From the NCBI GenBank assembly GCA_022791355.1, contig JAAVYX010000222.1, positions 1-21,363 of the forward strand: 21,363 bases of DNA, in the 5' to 3' direction. Positions within the stretch are counted from its first letter, which is position 1. Each line of letters starts with the position of its first letter. The notes under the pieces were generated by a model. The model was not told where the DNA came from. It saw only the letters and a list, made by a program, of their open reading frames with translations, and made no database searches. Both the position numbers and the translations under genes were made by a program. Of this stretch, positions 1 to 7,200 are shown one piece after another. Origin of the DNA: Clostridiales bacterium (GTDB taxonomy: Bacteria > Bacillota > Clostridia > Oscillospirales > Acutalibacteraceae).

Positions 1-98
1 TCATCTTTCCGTGGTCGGCCTCGCTTCCCCGACCTCTCTGCTGGAAGCAGCTTCTTCACGCGTTCCCATTGTTCTTTTGTCAATTCATATCGCTTCAT
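1..98 (-). CDS. IS5-family transposase, N-terminal part (runs off the window edge)
   Basis: The reverse strand from the ATG at 96-98 reads MKRYELTKEQWERVKKLLP, then a basic stretch ending GRPRKD, and leaves the window still open. This is the typical start of IS5-group (IS427/IS402-like, DUF4096 N-domain) transposases, which bind the element ends and catalyse cut-and-paste transposition with a DDE domain further on. Only 32 codons are visible, so the catalytic part and intactness cannot be judged. The element's terminal inverted repeat should lie just right of 98, in the AT-rich stretch to about 140, but with one end visible it cannot be delimited. The adjoining 250-2700 region holds several broken genes, in keeping with an accessory locus. 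Confidence 0.8.
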   Translation of the reverse strand, partial: MKRYELTKEQWERVKKLLPAERSGKRGRPRKD

Positions 99-343
99 GG
101 CCCTATTTTCACACTTTTATTTGATTTGTGCAATATTTATTTTTCAAACAAGCCCTAGAAAATGTCATCAACCCAAAAAACGGAATTTTGAAAAGTGGGA
201 TTTATAGGAATCACAAGCCGCAAGACCGGCCTGTGCATTTCGAAAATTCTACAAAGACAAATCGCCTTTTCCAGGTATTGCTTTGTCGTTTAAAGACGTC
301 CTCTAATATCTGCAAACGGGAATACAGGAAAGGAGCCCCGAAT

Positions 344-606
344 ATCAAGAGAATCTTTGTGCCTTCATCATTCTGCCGCTCGTCTTCACAGGATGCGGGC
401 CGGTCTAATGCCCTCCGCCGGAAAGCGGCGGGGATAGGTAAGCAGCGGACCCAAAACCCGGCAGCCGGACCCTATCGGCCGAGGTTACAGACGGCTTATC
501 GGCGGTACGGTATGTAGGCGATTCCGGCTTTGACGGCTTTTTGGCCCGGGGCGGGCGCGTCATCCGACGACCGGGTCGTCTCCTAACTGACCGAATATTT
601 TATAGA
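344..606 (+). pseudogene. Decayed secreted lipoprotein, probably linear amide C-N hydrolase family
   Basis: A good ribosome site (AAAGGAG, about 330) is followed by codons reading IKRIFV, a small frameshift, then FIILPLVFTGCGP, which is a lipoprotein signal with lipobox Cys at 394-396. The initiator appears to have become ATC (344-346). The same frame (TTC at 364 onward) has TAA stops at 406 and 439, then reads TLSAEVTDGLSAVRYVGDSG and FDGFLARGGRVI to about 564. After another shift it reads DDRVVS, a stop, then LTEYFI. The Y-x-GDxGFDxFLxxGG pattern resembles the region between signal peptide and catalytic Cys in clostridial choloylglycine/linear amide C-N hydrolases (Ntn hydrolases). The catalytic domain is missing. 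The family call comes from pattern memory and is tentative; the lipoprotein start and its decay are directly visible. Confidence 0.5.
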
Positions 607-632
607 TTGCCTCCGGCAATCTATAAAATATT
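594..632. repeat. 18-bp perfect inverted repeat with 3-nt loop
   Basis: Left arm 594-611 and right arm 615-632 are perfectly complementary over 18 bp around the loop TCC. The arms are AT-rich outside and GC-containing at the tip (ATTGCC/GGCAAT). The left arm is also the last readable part of the decayed lipoprotein gene, so the repeat may be a fold-back created when the gene was broken. It could also act as a terminator on either strand, but no clear T-run follows. Confidence 0.75.
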
Positions 633-1010
633 TAGCCATATGCCTTTATACTATACATATCTATATAATATGAGCATTTGCTATATCCAAGGATATACAG
701 TATACTACAGATAAAGAATACCATCGATTGGCAGGGAGCTGGTTATCCTTTCGCGGGATGAAACTGTGGAAGTAAGCCGCGCGATTCCAGCCGCTAGGCG
801 GAAGCCTGTCGAGCGGCCCTCGCCAACCGGCTGCCGCCATCGCGCGCTATATGGGAACGGCGAACTGGCGGCTTCCGATTTATCACTACGACGATCACGA
901 GCGCTGGCAGGTTATGTAGTATTATGATATTCCCGCCAGATACGACATTCCGTAAAAAGGGTCTCGCTGAAATTATCGCAAAATCTATACGCTTTGCGTA
1001 AATTTTTGCG
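633..1010. other. Degenerate intergenic stretch
   Basis: From 640 to 720 the DNA is strongly AT-rich, with TATATCC/GGATATA arms at 682-697 around a 2-nt centre, which would suit a promoter or operator. From the ATG at 758 one frame reads MKLWK, a stop, then an open stretch ending RYMGTANWRLPIYHYDDHE and RWQVM before a stop near 918. That tail looks protein-like, but I do not recognise a family. No intact gene with a ribosome site is seen. It may be a second broken gene next to the decayed lipoprotein. Confidence 0.4.
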
Positions 1011-1150
1011 ATGCCCTCTAGCGCTCCTCACTGGCGTCCCGGTTTGGCCAAAGGCCAAACCTCTAGGAGAGTCCCTTGCGGGAAGCAACGAATGGCCAAA
1101 GGCCATTCGCTTGGATGGGCCGAGCGAAAATCTATACGAAAGCCTGAAAG
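985..1150 (-). repeat. Interspersed intergenic repeat family A, copy 1
   Basis: Read on the minus strand, this stretch aligns with plus-strand 16925-17080. Shared blocks in the same order are GGCCCATCC, GCGAATGGCC, TCCCGCA, GGTTTGGCC, then AGGGC followed by GCAAAAAT and ACGC. Conceptual translations also line up (FSLGPSKRMA and TGTPVR against LSFGPSGRMA and IGAPVR). This copy carries two 9-bp perfect hairpins with AAA loops (1041-1061 and 1089-1109); copy 2 keeps the flanks but not the full arms. It lies directly upstream of the DUF3737 gene, antisense to it. Function unknown. Confidence 0.7.
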
Positions 1151-1166
1151 GAAAGGGGCTATAAGG

Positions 1167-2018
1167 ATGCAAACGATTACCGGCAAAACTTTTGACGAGG
1201 AAAGAGCCTTATACGGCGCGCAAAATCTTACGGTAAGAGACTGCGCCTTCGACGGACCGGCAGACGGCGAAAGCGCCTTTAAAGAAGGTCGGGATGTGAC
1301 GGTGGAAAACTGTTTTTTCAACCTTCGTTATCCCTTCTGGCACGATGACAGATTGCGTATCGCCGCGTCGGAAATGACCGCGGCCTGCCGGGCGGCATTG
1401 TGGTATTCCAACGACATTACCGTCGCCGACACCAAGCTGCATGGGATCAAGGCGTTGCGCGAATGCCGTAACGTCGTACTGCGCGGCTGCGATATCGTCT
1501 CGCCCGAATTCGGCTGGTCGTCGCAAGGTGTGGACATGGAGGACTGCACCGTCCAGAGCGAATATTTCATGATGCGCTCGGACCGCCTCGCCTTCCGCAA
1601 CGTGCGCATGCAAGGTAAATATTCCTTTCAGTATATCGCCGGCTCGGTATTTGAAGACTGCGTTTTCGATACCAAAGACGCCTTTTGGCACGCTAAAAAT
1701 GTCACCGTAAAAAACAGCCTGGTGAAGGGCGAATACCTGGCTTGGTACAGCGAGAATGTCACCTTTGAAAATTGCAGAATCATCGGCGCCCAGCCGCTGT
1801 GCTACTGCAAGGGCCTGCGGCTGATACGCTGCGAAATGATAGACGCGGATCTGAGCTTTGAACGCTCCCAGGTAGAGGCCACTCTTACGGCCCCCATTGT
1901 CAGTGTGAAAAATCCTTTGTCCGGTCACATTTACGTGCCGGATCTGGGCGAGCTGATTCTGGATATTCCTGAAGCCAAGGGCAAGGTGATCGTACAGAAG
2001 CGATGCTGCTGCGCATAA
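1167..2018 (+). CDS. DUF3737 family right-handed beta-helix protein
   Basis: The 283-residue protein is made of repeating short strands with the pattern xVTVENCxF, xVVLRGCDI, VTFENCRI and frequent Asn/Cys at turns, as in parallel beta-helix proteins. Motifs such as ALWYSNDITV, SPEFGWSSQGV and AFWHAKNVTVKNS identify DUF3737, a conserved family of unknown function in Firmicutes and other gut bacteria, usually about 280 residues, so this copy is full length. No signal peptide or membrane segment is seen, so it is probably cytoplasmic. The ATG at 1167 is chosen because AAAGGGG lies about 8 nt upstream and translation then starts at the family's usual MxxItGKTFDEERALY. An upstream in-frame ATG at 1011 lies inside repeat A and is unlikely. 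It stands alone between two decayed genes. Confidence 0.85.
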   Translation: MQTITGKTFDEERALYGAQNLTVRDCAFDGPADGESAFKEGRDVTVENCFFNLRYPFWHDDRLRIAASEMTAACRAALWYSNDITVADTKLHGIKALRECRNVVLRGCDIVSPEFGWSSQGVDMEDCTVQSEYFMMRSDRLAFRNVRMQGKYSFQYIAGSVFEDCVFDTKDAFWHAKNVTVKNSLVKGEYLAWYSENVTFENCRIIGAQPLCYCKGLRLIRCEMIDADLSFERSQVEATLTAPIVSVKNPLSGHIYVPDLGELILDIPEAKGKVIVQKRCCCA

Positions 2019-2029
2019 GCGTTTACCAG

Positions 2030-2084
2030 CAGAGGAATGCCGGCTTTGCCATTCTCCCGCTTTGTCTAAGGGAGCGGTGACGCC
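2030..2084. repeat. Possible remnant of a clostridial palindromic intergenic repeat
   Basis: The stretch contains CTCCCGCTTTGTCTAAGGGAGCGG, an imperfect palindrome (CTCCC / GGGAG) around TTTGTCTAA. It resembles the common Clostridia intergenic element with a TCCC-TTTGTCAAA-GGGA core. It directly precedes the broken LysE gene. Only the core is recognisable and the match is from memory. Confidence 0.3.
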
Positions 2085-2691
2085 ATGCAATAATTTATAA
2101 AGGAAATTTTGATCGGTCTTTTATTCGGTATACCCATGGGAGCGGCAGGCGCAATGACCGTACAAAGAGCCCTCCGTTACGGCCTTTTAGCCAGGCTCGC
2201 GATAGGGCTGGGCTTCTCGTCCGCCGGCTGATTTTACGCCTGCGCCGGCGTGTTCGGGCCGACCCTCGTTTCGGATTTTTTGCTCAAGTATCAAAGGGTT
2301 ATACACGCGACAGTCGGTATGCCTATTTTGCTGATGGGCCTTCGCCTGCTGGCCCGTAAGGAGCAAAGGGGCGCCCCCCGGCTCAGGCGGCCTGCGCCGG
2401 TCTGATTTTATTTTCTTCCGCGGTAGGTATTGCCAACCTGGCGGCGATTTTGACCTTTCTCTTGGTCTTTCCCATTTCGGCGTTACGGGCAGCGCGGGGA
2501 TTTTGGAGGGACCGGCGCCGGTCTGCGGCGTATTTGCCGGGATCTATATCTGGTGGAGCGGCCTGTCGGCCGCCGCCTGCCTCATCGGAAAGAAAACGGT
2601 AAAACGGGGCTTTGACCATATGAATCAGATTTTCGGAAAGCTTTTGCTTTTGTTCGGTCTTTCCGTTACGATCAAAACCTTTATATCATAA
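2085..2691 (+). pseudogene. LysE/RhtB-family exporter, disrupted
   Basis: Piecing frames together gives a small multi-pass membrane protein of LysE type. After ATG (2085) the third codon is TAA; the frame then reads FIKEILIGLLFGIPMGAAGA and MTVQRALRYGLLARLAIGLG. It has TGA at 2229, then a hydrophobic stretch FGPTLVSDFLLK and VGMPILLMGLRLL. A frameshift near 2390-2410 leads to VGIANLAAILTFLLVF, and a second shift near 2470-2485 to FGVTGSAGILEG, IYIWWSGLSAA and the C-terminal helix LLLLFGLSVTIKTFIS ending at 2691. The N-terminal GxxxGxPMGxxGA motif and the FGVTG and WW motifs are typical of LysE amino-acid/metabolite exporters of about 200 residues. At least two stops and two shifts make it non-functional. 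Its end lies 12 nt before the acetyltransferase start, so they probably once formed an operon. Confidence 0.8.
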
Positions 2692-2703
2692 AGGAGAATA
2701 GAG

Positions 2704-3306
2704 ATGGATATCCATACCTTTTTAAATCATGTCAACGCCGGACTTCCTGTGCCCGGCGGCTCGAAATTGCACAAATACATGTCCAGCCTCAGCTATGAGG
2801 CCATGAAAATCACCGCTGAACTCAATACCGCCTATCATACGGCAGAGGAAATACGGCGGCTCATGGAAAAGCTTATCGGACAGCCCATCGACCCATCCTT
2901 TCGCATGTTTCCGCCCTTTTACACCGACTGCGGAAAAAATATTCATATAGGAAAAAATGTGTTTGTAAACGCCGGGTGCTGTTTTCAGGATCAAGGCGGC
3001 GTCACAATCGAGGACGGCGCGCTGATCGGACATCAGGTCGTGCTGGCCACGCTCAATCACGACCTTGCTCCCGATAACCGGGCAACGACGGTTCCCTCTC
3101 CCATTCATATCGGAAAGAACGTCTGGATCGGCTCCCACGCCACCGTGCTCGGCGGCGTAACGGTGGGCGACAACGCGGTCGTTGCGGCGGGCGCGGTAGT
3201 GACCAAGGACGTTCCGGCCAATACCGTGGCGGGCGGCGTTCCCGCAAAACCGCTCAAACGTATAGAAGCGTCCGGCCAAGCGGTTCCGCATAGAAACATA
3301 TCATAA
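2704..3306 (+). CDS. Hexapeptide-repeat sugar O-acetyltransferase (maltose/galactoside acetyltransferase type)
   Basis: The 200-residue protein has the N-terminal helical cap of the MAT/GAT/NodL group followed by left-handed beta-helix repeats (IHIGKNVFVNAGC, VTIEDGALIGHQV, IHIGKNVWIGSHATVLGGV and VTVGDNAVVAAGAVVTKDV). It closes with the usual GVPAKPLKRI. The catalytic His is in LNHD (His119). These enzymes are cytoplasmic trimers that move an acetyl group from acetyl-CoA to the 6-hydroxyl of sugars or related acceptors; the acceptor cannot be told here. The ATG at 2704 has AAAGGAGA 8 nt upstream. It sits 12 nt after the LysE pseudogene and likely relied on that gene's promoter. A short hairpin (3307-3326, GAATCCGA/TCGGATTC) directly follows the stop codon. 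Length and motifs are complete. Confidence 0.9.
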   Translation: MDIHTFLNHVNAGLPVPGGSKLHKYMSSLSYEAMKITAELNTAYHTAEEIRRLMEKLIGQPIDPSFRMFPPFYTDCGKNIHIGKNVFVNAGCCFQDQGGVTIEDGALIGHQVVLATLNHDLAPDNRATTVPSPIHIGKNVWIGSHATVLGGVTVGDNAVVAAGAVVTKDVPANTVAGGVPAKPLKRIEASGQAVPHRNIS

Positions 3307-3385
3307 GAATCCGACTAATCGGATTCGCGCACGTCGAGAGATAAACAGGAGGGGACGCCTTTTATCAAATTTCAATAGACATAGA

Positions 3386-3427
3386 AAAACGTCCGGCTTA
3401 CTTTCTAACCGAGAAGCCGGACGTTTT
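3386..3427. terminator. Bidirectional rho-independent terminator
   Basis: AAAACGTCCGGCTT (3386-3399) pairs perfectly with AAGCCGGACGTTTT (3414-3427) with a 14-nt loop. A T-run ends the right arm and an A-run begins the left arm, so it can stop transcription on both strands. It closes the acetyltransferase transcript. Confidence 0.85.
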
Positions 3428-3464
3428 CTCTATCATCTGCTAAAATCCTACCATAATCTACTCC

Positions 3465-3510
3465 ATCAATCCTTTATGGTCATTTTATTAGAACTCATAA
3501 AAGGATTGAT
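3465..3510. promoter_or_regulatory. Inverted repeat that pairs with the ribosome site of the downstream XRE gene
   Basis: ATCAATCCTTT (3465-3475) is perfectly complementary to AAAGGATTGAT (3500-3510), separated by 24 nt. The right arm contains the AAAGG ribosome site of the gene starting at 3515 and the left arm supplies the matching CCTTT. In RNA this hairpin would cover the ribosome site; in DNA the same arms could be an operator half-site pair. Which applies depends on the transcription start, which I cannot place. Confidence 0.55.
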
Positions 3511-3514
3511 ACAT

Positions 3515-3778
3515 ATGACAAAATACAAATTTTATGACGACTGTCTCTTCATCCTCCACCTGAATATAACCCGTTTCCGAAGGGAAAGGGGCTGGGCGCA
3601 GGAACAATTAGCCGAAAGAGCCGGCGTCAGCGTCCGTCATCTCGCCAATCTAGAGGCCCCGCACAGCAGCGCCGCGCCCTCTTTTGCCGTATTATGCCGA
3701 TTGGCTTATGCGCTGGGGATAGAGCCCTCCGCTCTTATCCAGGCCGAACCCAATACGCTTCAAACAACGGTTTCCTAA
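3515..3778 (+). CDS. Small XRE-family helix-turn-helix DNA-binding protein
   Basis: The 87-residue protein is almost entirely one HTH_3/XRE domain: ITRFRRERGWAQEQLAERAG, VSVRHLANLE (recognition helix), then FAVLCRLAYALGIEPSALIQ (helices 4-5). Such stand-alone regulators usually bind a short palindrome as dimers and often control their own gene. The ATG at 3515 is preferred over the ATG at 3476 because AAAGGA lies about 9 nt upstream and the extra N-terminus would overlap the inverted repeat at 3465-3510. No target gene is adjacent: a terminator lies upstream and a long AT-rich gap downstream, so it is probably monocistronic. The target is unknown. Confidence 0.8.
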   Translation: MTKYKFYDDCLFILHLNITRFRRERGWAQEQLAERAGVSVRHLANLEAPHSSAAPSFAVLCRLAYALGIEPSALIQAEPNTLQTTVS

Positions 3779-3802
3779 AAAGTCTATTCATTTTTAATCC
3801 CT

Positions 3803-3830
3803 AGCCGGACGCTGCCCGTGCCCGGCTTTG
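3803..3830 (+). terminator. Weak terminator-like hairpin after the XRE gene
   Basis: AGCCGG (3803-3808) pairs with CCGGCT (3822-3827) and TTT follows. The stem is short and the T-tract interrupted, so this is tentative. Confidence 0.4.
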
Positions 3831-3839
3831 GGGTTTATC

Positions 3840-4175
3840 TTGATGTTTCAGCTCTATTGTTCCTCGCCTTTATATTTTATCATAATTTTATTTATTGTTT
3901 TGTTTTTTTGGATTTTCTCTTTTATATTTCAATTCCCTTTACCCTAATTCCTTTTCTTCTATTTATAGGAATTATAATATATTATTTGATATAGTTTATA
4001 TATTTTTGAAAGTATCATGCGAATACGAGCCTAAAAAGGGCTTTGATAATATTGGATAAGGTATAATTTTACAAATATAACGATACCTTATTTTGTATGA
4101 TAATAAATCGATTGATTTCTTTCCATAAATACGCAAATTATGTGATTTTGTTTGATTTTTTTCTTATTAAACGTC
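3840..4175. other. Long AT-rich leader region
   Basis: About 330 bp are very AT-rich compared with the GC-rich genes on each side. No gene with a ribosome site is seen on either strand. The stretch holds runs of T (3890-3960) and a TATA-rich part (3965-4010), suited to a promoter or UP-element region for the large secreted protein downstream, or to a xenogeneic-type AT island. Nothing else is recognised. Confidence 0.5.
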
Positions 4176-4204
4176 TTGTGTTACATGAACTTTTCATGTA
4201 TAAT
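4176..4204 (+). promoter_or_regulatory. Sigma-A promoter of the large dockerin protein
   Basis: A -35 element TTGTGT (4176-4181) and a perfect -10 TATAAT (4199-4204) are separated by 17 bp. Initiation near 4211 would give a leader of about 37 nt ending in the AAGGAGG ribosome site before the ATG at 4248. It also rules out the upstream in-frame ATG at 4152 as the start. Confidence 0.75.
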
Positions 4205-4247
4205 GAAAACAAATCTTTCCCGAAGTAAGAAAAAAGGAGGCAGATGT

Positions 4248-7200
4248 ATGAATTTCAAGCGCGTTCTCGCGTCCGTCCTGTCAACCGCCATGCTTTGCAG
4301 CATGACCTTGACGGCCATCCCCGCCCACGCGGTGGACGAAACGCTGGCGGACAAAATCGCCGCCGCAAAGTCCGGCGACACCATTGCCTTGGATAAGGAC
4401 TATACCGAGGCTATCGTCATTCCCGAGGGCAAAAAAATCACCCTGGACCTGAAGGGGCATACCCTTACTGCCGACGCCAACCGCGTCGTCACCAACAACG
4501 GCAACCTGACCATTACCGACTCGGCCGGGGGCGGCCGTATCGAACGAACGGCCGCGGGCGACACCACCGGCGTACTCAACGAAACCGCCGGCGTGCTCAC
4601 CGTGAAGAGCGGCGTCATCGATATAACCTCCTCCAACGGCCAATCTGTCGGTATCGACAATAAGGGCCGCATCGCCGAGATTTCCGGCGGCGATATCCTG
4701 TCCAAAACGCCCAGTACGACTACCGACATTTATGGCGTCCGCAACCGGCCTAACGCCGTTATTGATCTGATTTCGGGCGGCTATATCTACTGCGGCATCA
4801 CCGCTTTCAATAAGAATGCCGTCAACGCCGCGGCTATCGGCAGCGGAGAAAAGGACATCGGCGACGGCGTCATCAGTTCCATCACCGGCGGTCTTTTTGT
4901 CGGTGAGGTGCGCACCGGCGGCAACGGCTACGGTATCCGCAGCTATGGCCAAGTAAGTTCGGTCACCGGCGGCGCTTTCTTGGGAAGCAACCCGGACAAT
5001 GCCGTCAAACAGGAAACGGGTACCATCAATTATGACATCGACTACGGCCTCGCCCCCGAGCAGGACGGCGTCCGGGTCGTCCTGCATAAGAGTCATCACT
5101 ATGTGGCTCTGCGCAACGAGAACGAGGACCCCATCGCCGTTTACACCTTCGATCGAAACGGCGAGCTCGTCCAGTCCTACGGTCATCCGGCCGGCAGCTA
5201 CCAAGTCTATCAGAGCGACGTCTACCAGGGCGACACAATCGCGACCCTTTCGGAAGCCGACCTGGCCGATTTCACCGAGAATACCATCCTGACCGTGAAG
5301 ACCTCCAACCAGCCGGTGTTCTATTTCTTAGGCTCCTCGGTGACCTACGGCAGCAACAACTACGGCAACAGCTTCGCCGACTACCTGGAGGACGACTATC
5401 CGATTACCGTGGTGAAAAGAGCCGTCTCCGGCACCACCCTGGTAAATAAGGACAGCGGCAGCTATGTGGCCCGGATGCTCAATCAGATCAGCAAAAACGT
5501 TCCGATGGATCACCTGGTCGTCCAGCTTTCCACCAACGACGCCAACCAGAACCAGCCCCTGGGCGCGCTCAGCGACAGCTACGAGCTGGAGGACCTGGAT
5601 CCCACCACCATCATTGGGGCCATGGAGTATATCATCGCCTACGCCCGGCAGACCTGGGATGCCGACGTGACCTTCTGGCCCGGCCCCTACTGGAATAACG
5701 ATCTTTACCGCAAGATGTATAACGCCCTGTTCGATATCCAGGCCAAATGGAACATCGGTATTCTGGATTACTATATCCGGGGCTCGATGGCTTCCGACGC
5801 CATCGCCAGCGATAACGTCCACCCCCTGGAGAAGGGCTACCGCGAAATGACCCCCATCGCCTGGGAGTATTTCAAGGACTTCGACCGGAATCAGCTTCAA
5901 ACCCCGGAATACAAGGCCGATTACAAAAAGTACAACGACCAGGCCAATACCGACGGCGGCCGCATGGTCTATATGGACTTTGAGGACGGCACGGCCAACG
6001 ATTCCCAGAACCGTCTGACCCCCATCGCGGGCGACAAGGTCACCCTGAACGCCGAGGGCAAAAACGGCAAGGGCGTTTCCTTTGTCAAAGACCGGGATAT
6101 CGGGGGGATGCTCCGCTGGAAGCAGGATGAATACGATCCCCTTCTCTACGCCGACAAGGGCGCGACCATCTCCATGTGGATCAATCCCGAAAGCGTGACC
6201 GGCAACGGCGTGCTCTTCAACTACGGCTTCTGGGGCTTCCGCTTCATCATGGCCAAGGATGGGGACAACCTGCTGGTCAGCGCCCGTAGCCACGACAACA
6301 ACACCAGCGAGTTCAGGGTTCCTGGCTTCAGCGATCTGATCGGCAAGGGCTGGAGCCTCGTGACCCTCACCTGCGACCAGAACCGGAATTACACCGTTTA
6401 CTTTAACGGCAAAAAAGCCGGCAGCCAAACCCTGACCTACTCCCTCTACGACATCGCCAGGGACGGCTCCTCCACTCCCAAGCGCAACACCGCAGATGAA
6501 GACAATCAGTATTATGGCTATTACGCCATCAACGGCGCGCCCTATTGGCGCAATGACCGCGACAATTGTATGGCCGGTACGGTGGACGATTTCGCCATCT
6601 ACAACCGGGCCCTCACCGACGTCGAAGTGGCCCAGCTGGCCGACCCCAGCATCACGGCGGATCAGCAGAAGATCAAGGACGCCGTGGCCCTCATCGCCAA
6701 GCTGGCGGCCTACACCGATACCTTTGAAGCCGACCGCGCCGCCGCCCAGGCCGCCTATGACGCCCTGAACGTGGTGGAGAAGGCGGCGGTCACCAATCTG
6801 GAGCTGCTGGAGCAGGCCGATACCACCGCCTTCAACGGCAAGCTGGAGAAAAACGGCGGCAAGTACGTTTCCATCGACTTCGAGGACGGTACGGCCGGCG
6901 ATATGGAGGACCGGATTACGCCTATCGTGGGCAGCCAGGTCTCCATTGTGGAAGAAGGGAAATACGGTCAGAAGTCGGCCAAGTTCACCAACACCAAGTC
7001 CCGGGATTCCATCATTCGCTGGAAGCAGGACGAGTACGATCCCCTGCTCTATTCCAAGGACGGCGCCACCATTTCCATGTGGGTCAACCTGGAATCCATC
7101 GAGGGCAACTCGGTGCTCTTCAACTACGGCTTCTGGGGCTACCGCTTTATCCTCCAGGCCGACGGCAACAACAGCAAGCTGCGCATTGGCGCCCGCAACT

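Noticed and set aside
128..517. 129-codon open frame on the plus strand
   Set aside because: It crosses the decayed lipoprotein in the wrong frame (its SSFCRSSSQ part overlaps the FIILPLVF signal peptide) and has no ribosome site.
1209..2090. 293-codon minus-strand open frame opposite DUF3737
   Set aside because: Codon-position shadow of the beta-helix gene; no ribosome site.
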